A stretch of DNA of 64,000 nt from Coptis chinensis (lineage: Eukaryota; Streptophyta; Magnoliopsida; Ranunculales; Ranunculaceae): the NCBI GenBank assembly GCA_015680905.1, contig CM027377.1, positions 28,978,501 through 29,042,500 of the forward strand. Direction: 5' to 3'. The notes below the pieces were generated by a model. That model was not told where the DNA came from. It was given only the letters and a program-made list of their open reading frames with translations, and made no database searches. The stretch's first letter is position 1; each line of letters opens with the position of its first letter. Shown here piece after piece: positions 12,571-23,552 of this stretch. The translations under genes were made by a program, and so were the position numbers.

Positions 12571-12924
12571 TCGGGACCCTTCACGTGAAATCTTAATATC
12601 GAATCAGGTTTGGTTTTAGCTAATTGAAAAGTTCAAAACTTTGAGAATCAAAGTTTTGTTTTAACCGTATTAAATTTTTGTCTTTTGTTGATTTTATGTT
12701 TTGTTTGTTAGCTTCATTTCAATTCAAACCACCGGTTTGAATTGGTACGCGTCTTCTTTCTTGCCGGTGGTATCAATTTGAAACCATCCTTTGCCACCTG
12801 CCTATGCCGACTCATCATGCCTTCGGGCCCAGAGTGGGTCCACTTAGTGTGTCCATCGGGCGCCGATTTTGGCATTTTAATTAACTTTTTGTCCTTGCGC
12901 AGAGTTCGTCGCCTGGGTCGCTAT

Positions 12925-13290
12925 GGCAGCTTCACTAGCCAACGACAGCACCTAGATTTATCCGATTTGAGCTTTGGAAGTTTCCTGCTTCTTTATATGT
13001 GGGCCCGCTTCGCGACCGGTTCTCGTTCTTTTGGAAACTTCGCTCTAGTCGCTTTTTGTTGGGCTTCACGGGATTGAGTGGGAATTCCAAATATTCCCAG
13101 ATTCCTCAGACTTGGCAGCTTCACTAGCCAACGTCGGCACCTAGATTTATCCGATTTGAGCTTCGGAAGTTTCCTACTTCTTTATATGTGGGCCCGTTCT
13201 GCACTGGTTCTGTTCTTTTGGAAACTTCGGCTTCACGGGGGTCGAGTGGGAGACTCCAAATATTCCCGTATTCCTGTACTTCGATGCATG
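12925..13290. repeat. 189-bp tandem duplication inside E1 LTR
   Basis: GGCAGCTTCACTAGCCAACG at 12925 recurs at 13114. Both copies go on through GCACCTAGATTTATCCGATT, TTATATGTGGGCCCG and TTTTGGAAACTTCG to CCAAATATTCCC. A few substitutions and one short gap separate the copies. This makes the LTR longer than the related 1.3-1.45 kb LTRs in the window. Confidence 0.9.
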
Positions 13291-13540
13291 TTTTATCACT
13301 ATATTCATTTTAATTATGGAAACCCGCAAAAGTAATCTTAAAATATAATTATTACATGATTATTAAACACATAATCGACCAAAATGCTATGTCTCTCGGG
13401 GTTTAATATTACAGTTTTGGGTGCTTATCAGTAACACCTCTTTACATCCTCAAATCTGCTGTAAGAGGATCCTATTTCTAGTAATAATCAGGCTATTTTT
13501 GTATGCTCGTTAGGAATTGCCTATTATACTTAAAACTTGC

Positions 13541-14737
13541 ATGAGATTAAGATTTGGTATGCATAAACCTGCCATATTAGTTTATCTTAGACGCAGAAAT
13601 AATTGCCTATCTAGAAATTCACCAATCACCACACACACACCACTTACACACACCAACACTACATCTGCAGCAATGGGTGAAGAAATAGTAGAGAGACCCC
13701 TCTTTAATTTCTATAAGGCTTTAAACGATGGACTTGAGTCCTACATAATTCTTGCAGATACTACGGGAGCATTTAGAATCCCCCCTTATATATTTAATCT
13801 ACTACCTGTTTTCCATGGTTTAAACCATGAGAAGCCTTATCAACACTTACGTAGGATACAACAAGTTCTTACTACATTTCATCATCCTAACATAAGGCCT
13901 AAACAAATAAAGCTCAGGGTGTTTCCTTTCACCCTAGCTGACAAAGCGGCTGCTTGGCTAATAGCACAAAAGCCGAACTCTGTCGACACATGGAAAAAAC
14001 TAGTTAAATTATTTATGGAACAATTTTACCCACCACAGAAGACTGATGAGATGCTATCACATATTCATTTATTTCGCCAAAAGCCTCAAGAATCCTTTTA
14101 TGAGGTTTAGAATCGTTTTACTGATCTTCTAGTAGAATGTCCCCACCATAATCTTAGAAAAGACACACTAGTTCATGCCTTTTTAAAAGGTCTATCCCAA
14201 CATCATAAAGAGACTTTAGATATCATAAACGGAGGAAATTTCCTAGGTAAAGGAGCTACATATGCTTATAATTTTCTAGATAATCAATCTAAGAAAAGTA
14301 ACAACTGGGGAGGTAACGATTACTCCTGCTCCATTCCTTATTCTTCTACAACAAAAGCAACCAGTATATTTAAGGTTAAACCAGATCCTAAACTTAGAAC
14401 TTTAATTGAATCCTTCACTCGTAAGGTAGATGCTCTTTTGTGAATAAACAAGAAGAGAAACCAACTCCTATCATGAATATAAACTCTCCTCACTGTAATT
14501 TCTATTTTAGTTTTGAGCATTCCGATCATTATTGTCCTCTTGCTTATGAATAACTACCACCACAGCTAGAGGATGTCTACACTTTTAATTATATACCTAA
14601 CACACTTTGGAGACAAAATCCTAATTTTAGTTGGCGTAATAGTCACCATCAAGCAGCACCTCTAGATTTTAATAATCAAAACGTTAGGCCCACCAATAAC
14701 TATAATCAATATCAACCAAGGCAAGGACAAGGGCAAG

Positions 14738-14788
<51 letters not shown>

Positions 14789-15333
14789 GTTTAGTCCCAG
14801 TTAATAACAACTATCAAAATCCAACCGTTAATAATCAACGTGAGATAGTTCTTGTTACACAACTCGTGGCCGCTCAACCTTCCCAATCTAATAGATTCGA
14901 TGCATACATGAAAACTCAACAACAGATATTACTAGCCATCCAACAAACCATCAAACAGTTAGCCCAAGAAAAGACCCAACAAAAAGGCGTGTTTCCAGGT
15001 CAACCTATACCTAATCAAAAATCAACAAACACATCCTTTGAATTAACCGGTAATCATAGTAATGACAATTTAACACAAGGAGAATTAAAGATCGTAACTA
15101 CTCTCCGTTCAGAGAAAGTGGTTGACAACAAAGTAATAATGCCTGAGGATTCCCCACAAACTGATAAAGAAAACTTACTAGATACCATAGTTGAAACTGA
15201 AGATCCTATAACTGTAGAAGTACCAGTTAAACCTCAACCTAAGGGGAAAATAACAAAAGTTAAAGAAAATGGCAATACTCCAATTGACCCTTATGCTAAA
15301 TATATGGAAAACCCCCCGTTCCCTAGAGACTAG
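13541..15333 (+). pseudogene. gag of E2
   Basis: Starts MRLRFG at 13541, matching the gag starts of E1 and E5; an earlier in-frame Met at 13517 is less likely. MGEEIVERPL follows at 13673. The capsid-like region (LRVFPFTLADKAAAWL, DTWKKLVKLFMEQFYP, KTDEML) is intact up to an in-frame TAG at 14108. Downstream it continues as ECPHHNL and KETLDIINGG, then a zinc-knuckle remnant near 14495 in which CX2C has become CX2Y, a poly-Asn run, and a Gln-rich segment with TTLRSEKVVDN near 15090. The last open frame (14866-15333) ends at TAG. Lost knuckle Cys and stops make it non-functional. Confidence 0.85.
14738..14788 (+). repeat. (AAT)n microsatellite coding poly-Asn in E2 gag
   Basis: About 17 uninterrupted AAT units inside the Gln/Asn-rich C-terminal part of gag. 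The equivalent region in E5 (62750-62830) is Asn/Gln-rich but not a pure repeat, so the repeat has expanded in E2. Confidence 0.95.
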
Positions 15334-15945
15334 CTATGCTAAAGAAGGATGATAATTTTGACGAGATTAGGGAAGTTTTCTAAAATTTAACTATAAACCT
15401 ACCTTTCCTTGAAGCTATAAAACGTCTTCCAAAACATGCTAAGTTTCTTAACGATTTATGCACCACAAAGTGGAAAACAAACATATCTAAAGAAGCCTTT
15501 TTAACAAAATAGTTTCCCTCTTTAATTAAGCACAACAAAATTGTTAAGTACAAGGACCCTGGTCATCGCACTGTACAATGCACCTTAGGCGATACTTTCA
15601 CCACAACTGCTCTTCTAGATCTAAGGGCGAGTGTTAACTTACTCCCGTTTTACCTTTATAAACAACTTGGTATACATGATATAAAACCAACTAAAATGAC
15701 TTTGCAGTTAATCGATCGTTCGATTAAGTATCCTAAGGGCGTAGTTGAAAATATTCTTGTTAAAGTGCAAGACTTCTATTATCCAGAATTTTGTCATTCC
15801 AGACACAGAAATTGCTCATGACTCTGTTCCTATCATCTTAGGGAGTCCTTTCTTGGCAAATGCTAATGCCCCCGCAATGGTTCGATGTCTATTTCCTTTG
15901 GAAACCTTACTGTTAAGGTAAATGTTTTAAGATGATGCAACAGAC
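15334..15945 (+). pseudogene. protease domain of E2 pol
   Basis: Conserved blocks are LPFLEAIKRLPKHAKFLNDL, IVKYKDPG, TLGDTFTTTALLDL, ASVNLLPFYLYKQLG and IKYPKGVVENILVKVQDFYY. The active-site motif reads DLRAS where E3 and E5 have DLGAS, so the Gly after the catalytic Asp-Leu is replaced by Arg. Stops occur near 15380 and 15510, and a frameshift after YYP. Retropepsins would cut the gag-pol polyprotein; this copy is dead. Confidence 0.82.
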
Positions 15946-16160
15946 ACCAGACATGCACGACTATAGATGGAGAAGTTAGTATGATAGAAATAAAGTCTCG
16001 CTCAAGATTATTTTAATAAAACTTTTTCAGAAAATCAGATGCACCAATTTCTTTCTTTTAGTAGTACTGAGGATTTTTACATCCAAGAGGTACATGCCCT
16101 CTTAGAATCTAGTCCTATCCATGACTCCTAAATAGATCTACCTCCTGAATTTGAAGAACT
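15946..16160 (+). other. linker between protease and RT of E2
   Basis: Acidic and proline-rich linker, broken by several stops. It runs into LEEEDPPESLIPTPPTPELK near 16180, just before RT. Confidence 0.6.
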
Positions 16161-17390
16161 CATTCCTGAACAAATTTATGTTTTAGAGGAGGAAGACCCT
16201 CCTGAATCCCTCATTCCCACTCCTCCCACCCCTGAGCTTAAACCTCTTCCCGCTGAGTTAAAGTACATTTATCTTGATCTGGATAGCACTCATCTGATTA
16301 TTATATCATCTCAGTTATCTGCTACTGAAGAGGCAAATTTGATTAGGGTTATTCGTGAACATCGTTCTGCGATTGGTTGGTTTTTAGACGACATTAAGGG
16401 TATTGACCCTAGCGTATACAAACATCGCATACATTTGGAGGATAATGCAAAAACCTCCCATGAGCCACAACGTCATTTGAACCCTACCATGAAAGAGGTA
16501 GTTAGAGTGGAAGTTTTGAGATTACTCGATGCTGGCATTATATACCCCATCTCAGATGGTGAATGGGTGAGCCCAGTTCATGTAGTCCCTAAGAAATTGG
16601 GTGTTACAATCATCTGTAATGCCGATGGAGAGTTAGTTTCCACATGCATTCCTATAATGTGGCGGATTTGTATTGATTATAGGAAGCTTAATGCTATGAC
16701 ACGTAAGGATCACTTTCTTTTACCATTTGTCGACCAAATGCTTGCACGTCTAGCCGGCCACGGTTACTATTGTTTTTAGACGGCTATTCTGGCTATTTGC
16801 ATATTATTATCGACCCTGGCGACCAAGAGAATACTACATTCACATGTCCCTCCAGTACATATGCATATAAAAGAATGCCCTTTGGCCTCTGTAATGCACC
16901 TAGTACTTTCCAGCGTTATATGCTGTATATTTTTAGTGACATATATGGTGGAGAAATTCATGGAAGTGTTTATGGATGATTTTTCCATTCATGGTCATTC
17001 CTTTGAAGATTGTCTTTCAAATCTTTCTAAAGTTTTGAAACGGTGTCAAGACAAGAGCTTAGTTTTAAATTGGGAAAAATGTTATTTTATGGTCACTAAA
17101 GGCATAGTTTTAGGTCATATTGTTTCTAAAAATGGAATAGAAGTAGATAAAGATAAAATATATAAGATAGTGTCTATGCCTATACCACGGACTGTCTGTG
17201 ACATTAGGGCATTTATAGGCCATGCAGGTTTCTACAGACGTTTCATAAAAGATTTTTCAAAAATAGCTAAGCCTTTAACAAAATTTCTTTTAAAAGAAGC
17301 CATTTTTTATTTTAATCATGACTGCAAACAGGCTTTTGAAACTTTGAAAGCCGCTTTAACCTTTGCACCTATCATACAACCACCAGACTA
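16161..17390 (+). pseudogene. reverse transcriptase domain of E2 pol
   Basis: Frame 16339-16779 gives IREHRSAIGWFLDDIKGIDP, EVLRLLDAGIIYPIS, WVSPVHVVPKK and WRICIDYRKLNAMTRKDHF. A +1 shift leads to LDGYSGYLHI, YAYKRMPFGLCNAPSTFQRY (16770-16979). A second shift leads to EVFMDDFSIHG, KCYFMVTKGIVLGHIVS and GFYRRFIKDFSKIAKPLTKF (16861-17391). The catalytic MDDF box and fingers/palm motifs are intact. Only frameshifts and a final TAG at 17389 break the ORF. This is the best-preserved RT in the window. Confidence 0.88.
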
Positions 17391-17846
17391 GTCAAAACCT
17401 TTTAAACTTATGTGTGATGCTAGTGATTATGCCGTTGGTGCTGTGCTAGGACAGAAGTTAGATAATAAGTCTACTGTTATTTTTTATGCTAGTAAAATCT
17501 AAAATGATGCTCAATGTAATTACACTACTACTTTTAGCTGTTGTCTATGCCGTAGATAAGTTTCGTCCCTACTTGGTTGGTTATATGACCATCGTCTATA
17601 CTGACCATGCCGCGCTTAGGTACCTTCTCGCGAAGAAGGTTGCTAAACAGAGATTGATCCATTGGATTCTTCTCCTAATTGAATTTACTTTAGAAATTAA
17701 GGATAAAAAAGGAGCTAAAAATATAGTTGCAGATCACTTATCTAGGTTAACTAATGAGGATGACAGTGATTCTGAATCGATATTTAACTCTTTTCCAGAT
17801 GAGCATCTTTATTAAAAAATTTCTGCACCTTGGTATGCGGACATAG
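17391..17846 (+). pseudogene. RNase H domain of E2 pol
   Basis: Reads KPFKLMCDASDYAVGAVLGQ, then VIFYASKI, a stop, [44 protein letters not shown] and [10 protein letters not shown]. Catalytic Asp residues in CDASD and YTDH are kept. A TAA at 17813 and the MULE insertion at 17857 end the domain. PWYADIVNFL at 17829-17856 is the start of the RNase H-integrase linker. Confidence 0.87.
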
Positions 17847-17856
17847 TAAATTTTTT
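17847..17856. repeat. target-site duplication of the MULE-like element (left copy)
   Basis: TAAATTTTTT at 17847-17856 is repeated exactly at 19221-19230 on the other side of the insertion. Ten bases is within the 8-11 bp range usual for Mutator-like elements. Confidence 0.85.
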
Positions 17857-19220
17857 GGGTTTTTTAGACATTGGTCCTATTATTATTATGGAATTAGACT
17901 TTGGTCCAGAAATGCTGAAATATTAGGTTTTGGTCCTACTTCTGTTACTTGACCGTCAGTCAACTTAGTTGACTGTGTTCATACCGTTTGCTATTTTGAG
18001 CATGCGTCACACGTGCTTACAAGTAGGACTAAACTATAATATCTAACTTACAAGTAGGACTAAATTCTAACATCTAACTTACAGTAAGATTATTCTTTAC
18101 TTAAGAGTTCTAATTTGACCATTCAGATGTAATTTGATTCCCATATTAAGGAAAGTTTTTTTCACGTTCTACAATAAATTGCCTCGAAATTGGCTGATAT
18201 GTTACATAAACCAATTCTCTCAGTGGGGAATAAATTCAAAACACCACCTTCAGTGGCATCTTTTGCACTAGAAATAATAATATGTATGATAGCTAAGAAA
18301 CTAAACAACATATAACCAGCATCGAATACTATAATTATTTTATGATCTATAGGATTTTCTATTAGAGTAAAGATTTTTCTTGTTTATTTATTTTTAATCG
18401 TGTTAGGGTTCATATTTTCACGACACAGTTTTTGATCGATGAATGTTTTATAAGTGTATGTATTGAATCTCTGTGAGTATCAAGAACGTGTATCCGAGGA
18501 AAAGATTGTGGGTATAATTCCAGAAAGTAGAATTGTCATTCAATGTTCAAGTAAAAACTTAATATGTTCCATCGTTCCACCGCATATATAATGGACCGAA
18601 CATGAAAAGTTTATATGAGCCTTTATGTCCTTGATTTGGATAACATGTTCCAAGATCCTACTAGAAAGATGCATATTTATTTCTTTTGTGATTACTTACT
18701 TTGTAGTGAGATACTCACGACACCATAATGCTTCTTTTATGCATGTGTTTTCAAAACAATTTTTTCTAGTTTTCTTCTTCTATACATGTGTTTTCTAAAC
18801 AATTCTTCTGGTTTCATTTTGTTTTTTGATTTTTTGTGAGGCATATGCTATGGAATTGGACGAAAAACTTGCAAAACTTAGAGAACATAAGGAAGAATTG
18901 CAGAAGATCGAAACAGGAGTATTGGAAGATACACATTGTCTACACCATCGTCCTTTCTCACTCTTAAAGATAAGTTAGTATTTGACTTAGATAATAATGT
19001 CATCATTAAGACATGGTCCTTATTATAAGTTAGATATTAGAGTTTAGTCCTACTTGTAAGCACGTGCGACGCACACTTAAAAGAGCAAACGACATGATCA
19101 CAATAAACTAAGTTGACTGATGGTCAAGTAATAGAAATAGGATCAAAACCTAATATTTCAGCATTTCTGGACCAAAGTCTAGTTACCATAGTAATAGTAT
19201 GACCAATGTCTAAAAAACCT
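17857..19220. mobile_element. Mutator-like non-autonomous element with long TIRs (1364 bp)
   Basis: The ends are inverted repeats of about 200 bp. GGTTTTTTAGACATTGGTC begins the left arm and its reverse complement ends the right arm. Both arms continue through TAGACTTTGGTCCAGAAATG, CTGAAATATTAGGTTTTG, AGTCAACTTAGTT and GTGCTTACAAGTAGGACTAA. Long TIRs and a 10-bp target-site duplication are Mutator-type traits. The interior (about 18070-19000) has no transposase, only short frames, including a Lys/Glu-rich one at 18850-18960. It split the E2 RNase H-integrase linker. Confidence 0.85.
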
Positions 19221-19230
19221 TAAATTTTTT

Positions 19231-19894
19231 AGTGTCCTAGATCATTCCTGATATATGGACCAGGAATGAACGCACGAGATTTTTGGCCAAAGTAAAGTTT
19301 TAGTAATGGGATGAACCCTACCAGCTTTTTAAGTATTGTGCGGATCAAATAATTCGTCATTGCATTCCCCAATGGGAGCACAATGAAGTCTTATCCTTCT
19401 GCCATGAACAATCATGCGGGGGTCATTTTAGTGGAAAGAAAACTGCCACCAAAGTTCTTCAATGAGGTTTTGATTGGCCAGCCCTATTTCAAGATGCCCA
19501 TATACACCGTAAAGCGTGTATTAGATGTCAACAATTTGGGCGTATTACTCAACGTAATATGATGCCCTTAAATCCTATTCTCATAGTGAAGATTTTTTAT
19601 GTTTGGGGTATTGATTTCATGGGTCTGTTTCCCGTCTTGCATGGTTTCATTTATATTCTTGTAGTTGTAGACTACGTTCTAAATGGATTGACGCCATGGC
19701 TTGTCGTAGTAATGACCATATATAAAATTGTAGTATTATTTATGAAGGAGTATGTCTTCTCACATTTCGGCGTACCTAAGGCCATCATTAGTGATGGAGG
19801 AAAACATTTTTGTAATAGAGTTATTGAAGCTTCAGTCAAGAAATATGGAGTTAGCCATAAGGTGGCAACTCCATATTGTCCTCAAACTTGTGGT
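19231..19894 (+). pseudogene. integrase of E2, first part (zinc domain and most of the core)
   Basis: After the MULE the frame resumes with RFLA-like sequence. The HHCC domain (CHEQSCGGHFSGKKTATKVL, then KACIRCQQFGRITQRN) spans 19400-19560. Frame 19559-19927 gives the core: GIDFMG with the first catalytic Asp, AIISDGGKHFCN with the second, and VATPYCPQTCGQV. The block ends where E3 inserted. The third catalytic residue (Glu) is the first full codon on the far side, at 29461-29463. A frameshift lies near 19465 and a few core residues are changed. Confidence 0.88.
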
Positions 19895-19899
19895 CAAGT
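19895..19899. repeat. target-site duplication of E3 (CAAGT), left copy
   Basis: CAAGT directly before the LTR start TGATAAG. The same five bases follow the 3' LTR at 29455-29459. A 5-bp duplication is usual for Ty3/gypsy integration. Confidence 0.95.
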
Positions 19900-21529
19900 T
19901 GATAAGTGCTCAGAAAGTGCTATTTAACCCTCGATTATGCCTCTTGTTTAGCTATCTTAGTGGACTAATAGTGTTTATAAGTTGTGTTTTAAGATTCTAC
20001 AGGTGAAAAAGAGTTTTGTAGAATATTAGAGAAAATGGGGTAAAACGGCTAAATTCGGAGCATTAATGATCACATGGGAGGTCCGTGGACAATCATGGAG
20101 AAGGCCAAGGAATTGGAGCTATTAAAGATGTGACATGGACCTATTTTAAAGTCTATTTGGAAGCCCAAGGCCAAAGGATTCGTTGCTTGGACCAAAGCCC
20201 GCAAAAGAGGATAGAAGGATAGAGCAGAAGAGAGAAAATCGGCTTACGCTCGTCCGGGACGATTTATCGAGCCCGTCGATTGCATTGATGCCGTCTGGAC
20301 GATAAATCGAAAGCCCGTCGACGCATTGATTAAGTCTGGGACGCATGGATAATGCGTCCGGATGCATGAATCGACAATCCAATTCAATTCCTTCGGTTTT
20401 GAAGGCGAAGTCGGACTCTGAAAAAACCTATTTGTATTAGGAAACAAATGACGGTTTGGAATGCTTCTAGAACTCATTGTAACCCCTATAAATAGAGGAC
20501 CTAAGTGCCTCATGTAATTTGCCAATTCACTTATATTCTTGTCTCGAACTTGAGGCGAGAGAGATTAATAATAAAAGATCGGTTTTAACTAGTGAAGTCT
20601 TAATAAATTAGTCTTTCTAGTCTTATGTTCTTCAACTCTTCTTCTTCTCGCTCTTCGTGTTCTTCCTTCTATATGGAAGGCTAATCTTCTCCTTCAAGGG
20701 AGGAGATGAAGCCAGTGCTTAAGGTTTAATGATTCTTTTCGGTTCATGGTGTTCTTCAATCAGGTTAGTTCTTTATGTTTGTAGTTATTAGTTCCATTGC
20801 CCACACCGGGATGGAAGTATAGAATAGGGTTTATGTTTTGCAATATTAATATCATGCTAGTGTTCTTTACTTTTCTTCTAGTAGTGTAATTCTTTAGAGT
20901 TAGAGAAGTATTCTTTGTGTTGCCTTAGAAGGGGTAGCTCCGGGAGTGGCTGCCTAGGGGAAGTATTCTTTGTGTTTGCCTTAAGTGGTGATTCATTGAA
21001 TGGCTGCCCTATTAGGAAGTACTCCTTGACGTTGCTCTTGGTAATACATTAAATGGCTGCCCGAGCTTACATAAAAGGAAAGAAGATATTAATAGCATAA
21101 ACATAAGAACAACCTTAAGTAGAGTTAATTGTTAACGATGTTTCATCCAAAAGGGCATCGGCACTCGCTCGATTGCCTAATTGTAGTCTACTTGTAAGAA
21201 CAACCATGAAGCAGAAGGTCATAGATTAAAAGTATTGGTGGATTCTAATCTCTTGAATTCTCTCTCTTATAAATTCTCAATAGTTTAGTTAGTTTAGCTT
21301 AGTTTAGCATTAGAATCTACAATCTCTACAACATTAGTTTTTAATCCCTCAAACCCCCTTTCCAGTCCTGTTCTTCACATAACATACACTTAAAAGTGGA
21401 ACGATACCCTACTCATCCTTTACTTATTGAGGGATAATTAGGTTTTGATACGCTTCTATTTTGTTCAACGATCATCATCTATCTACATCATCCATACACC
21501 ATCTAAACACACAAAAAGAGGCTAGGTCA
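19900..21529 (+). repeat. 5' LTR of E3 (1630 bp)
   Basis: Starts TGATAAGTGCTCAGAAAGTG and ends GGCTAGGTCA. It is collinear with the 3' LTR over the whole length. A TATA box (CTATAAATAG) lies at 20486-20495. Differences from the 3' LTR cluster in a GC-rich block at about 20225-20400. The start motif TGATAAG..C.CA is shared with the unrelated LTRs of E1, E2 and E5. Confidence 0.95.
20486..20495 (+). promoter_or_regulatory. TATA box of E3 5' LTR
   Basis: CTATAAATAG, about 590 bp into the LTR and the same in the 3' LTR at 28407-28416. This places U3 at roughly 600 bp and R/U5 at about 1 kb. Confidence 0.6.
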
Positions 21530-21531
21530 AA

Positions 21532-21549
21532 TGGCGTCGCTGCCGCTTT
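21532..21549 (+). promoter_or_regulatory. primer-binding site of E3 (tRNA-Asp-like)
   Basis: TGGCGTCGCTGCCG follows the LTR end after AA. It differs from the tRNA-Asp complement TGGCGCCGTTGCCG at two positions in the first 14. Confidence 0.8.
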
Positions 21550-22081
21550 AAGTTGTTTATGTTTAACGTTTTCTTTCAAGATTAGAATTTTGGATATTGA
21601 GGTAATTTTAGCCGTATCATCCATCCTTTTAAGAAAGAAAGAAGCTTGAAAGACATCTCGAAGACAAGATCTACCATCCAGGTTAGTCAAATCTTCATTC
21701 TTTTTATTGCTTTCTTAGTATAGTTGCATCATAGTTTAGTTTTATTGCTTTCTAGTATAATTGCATTTAGGATCTTTTCAACAATTGAAGTTGTAAGCCA
21801 ACACAGCGAAATATCAGACTCTAGTGTTTCTTGTCTCTCTTGACAAACGGACTATCGTCGTGTCGTAGGCGGTAATACTTAAGCAATCCAAGTGATTCAC
21901 CATAACCCTAGAAGAGACGACTTTAGACAACGGGCGAGATACTAGTTGTAAAGCCCAACCCAAAAGGAAGGAAAGTAGTTTTACATTCTAGTATAATTTA
22001 GAATAGTTGCATATTAGTTTAATTACCTTCAAGCATAGTAGGATAGTTTTTTTTTTATTTTTGCATAGAATTTTCTAGTGT
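21550..22081 (+). other. E3 leader between PBS and gag
   Basis: About 530 bp without a credible ORF. It contains two copies of a short block around TTTTTATTGCTTTCTAGTAT (about 21700-21770), a minor tandem duplication. Confidence 0.6.
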
Positions 22082-23552
22082 ATGCCCCGTCGTCCATATC
22101 ATCGTCCGGTAAGAACACAACAGTGGACAAGGTTTAACAACCGACTCACAAGAATACTAGACGAGATTGATACAATGGCCGCAAGCAATGATGGAGGTGT
22201 TTTGGACACCAATAATCTTGAAGCTATTCCTCCAATGCAAGCCTGACAACAGAGGAAAAAAAGCGAAAGTGATTTCTATTCACCAATCATTGGAGACCCA
22301 CCAAGCAAAGATTGTTTTTCTAGAGACGAAGCTAACCGGTTTGAACTTAGAGCATCGGTAATCTCTATGCTTCCAAAGTTCAATGGTTCGCATAATGTTG
22401 ACCTTATGTTCACATGAACAAATTTCTATCAGTCCTCGAAACTTTCAAGAACCGAATATCGGGGATGAGAGTATCAAGTTAATTCTTTTTCCACTCTCAC
22501 TCAAAGGTAAAGCATCCGAATGGTTAACTGCGCATAAACATCAATTCAATCAACAATTGGGAGAAGTTGAGAACAAAGTTTATGAACAAGTTCTACCCAC
22601 CCCGAAAAGACGGATGCCATGCGACAAGCCATCGACAATTTCAAAGGGAAGGTGGTCGAATAATATCATCAAAGCCGGGAGAAATTCAATAATCTGCTAG
22701 TCTCATGTCCACATCATGGTTATGATAAGAGCACACTTGGCTCATTTTTTCTTCGAGGACTTTCTACTATGAACAAGCGATGATACTGATCAATGCATCA
22801 AGGTAAGTTTACATCATTGGATGGAGAGGAAGCTTACAACTTTCTCGAGAATTTAGTCAAGACACTCAACAATGGAGGACTAGCAACGGCGAGGGCGTAG
22901 CTAGAGTGGAGGGTGCGAGGAAATTTGGCAACCAAATTCAAGAAGACCCAAATCAAAGCAATGCTATCAATTATGGCAAGCTTATCAACAGGACTTGAAA
23001 ATCTGAACAAGAAGTTTGATCAGTTCTCCATGAATCCTCCAAAACCAAACAATTTCCAAGCTAAACCTCAACCATCCAAGCCTTGTTATACCATTTGTGA
23101 GCTATGTTCCGATGAAGGCCACACCAATCAAGAGTGTTTAAGATTATCTGGATACTAATGCAGAGGCATGTAGTATCAACTCTTTAGGAAGAAATAACCA
23201 GTTCAATCAGGGACAAAATTATTGGAAACCACAAAATACAAATCAGAGGAATTTTCCTCCAGGATTCCAAAATCAGTCAAATCAGTTCCAGAATAACTAG
23301 TATCAATTCCAAAACCGCCAGCAACCATACATAAATCAACAGTCATACCAGAACCAACAATACCAAGCCAACACAAACAGAGAGTTAGTACCAGATCTTA
23401 TGAGTGGATATATTGCCCTTACGCCTCAGTCGAGCAAAGCAGTTATCCCACATCTGGAAGAAGCTATCACCACCATTGTCAATGAGCTGAAACAGACAAA
23501 TCAAAGAACCCAGAAGTTGGAGAATAACTTTAGTGTCATTCAAGGCCGATAG
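22082..23552 (+). pseudogene. gag of E3
   Basis: Probable start at 22082 (MPRRPYHRPVRTQQW), unlike the MRLR.G start of E1, E2 and E5. The capsid-like region is split over frames: MLPKFNGSHNVD near 22370, then KLILFPLSLKGKASEWLTAH (22383-22700) and KGRWSNNIIKAG. A zinc knuckle, CELCSDEGHTNQEC (CX2CX4HX4C), is intact near 23100. A Gln/Asn-rich segment follows. The frame breaks at several one-base indels and at TAA 23156. Confidence 0.82.

Larger units (their letters stand above)
1..13430 (-). mobile_element. E1: Athila-like Ty3/gypsy LTR retrotransposon, cut by window edge
   Basis: Read on the minus strand this gives, in order, LTR (11530-13430), PBS, leader, gag, protease, RT, RNase H, integrase, an env-like remnant and a 3' noncoding domain. 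That order is the Athila one. The 3' LTR lies off the left edge: position 1 aligns by eye with about 53140 in the E2 3' domain, where the LTR starts about 400 bp further on. The element sits in the leader of E2. The five bases next to its 5' LTR, GTAAC at 13431-13435, should be the target-site duplication, but the matching copy is outside the window. All reading frames are broken by stops and small indels. Confidence 0.85.
11530..13430 (-). repeat. 5' LTR of E1 (1901 bp)
   Basis: On the minus strand it starts TGATAAGCACCCAAAA at 13430 and ends TTTATCA at 11530, just before the PBS. The start aligns with the E5 LTR at 58247 for about 100 bp (TGATAAGCACCCAAAA.TGTA.TAT.AAACCCC, then TTATGTGTTTAATAATCATG). 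A TATA-like run lies at 12560-12570 on the minus strand. The LTR contains a 189-bp tandem duplication (12925-13290) and a run of GTCC-based short repeats near its 3' end (11584-11645). No long open frame belongs to it. Confidence 0.85.
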
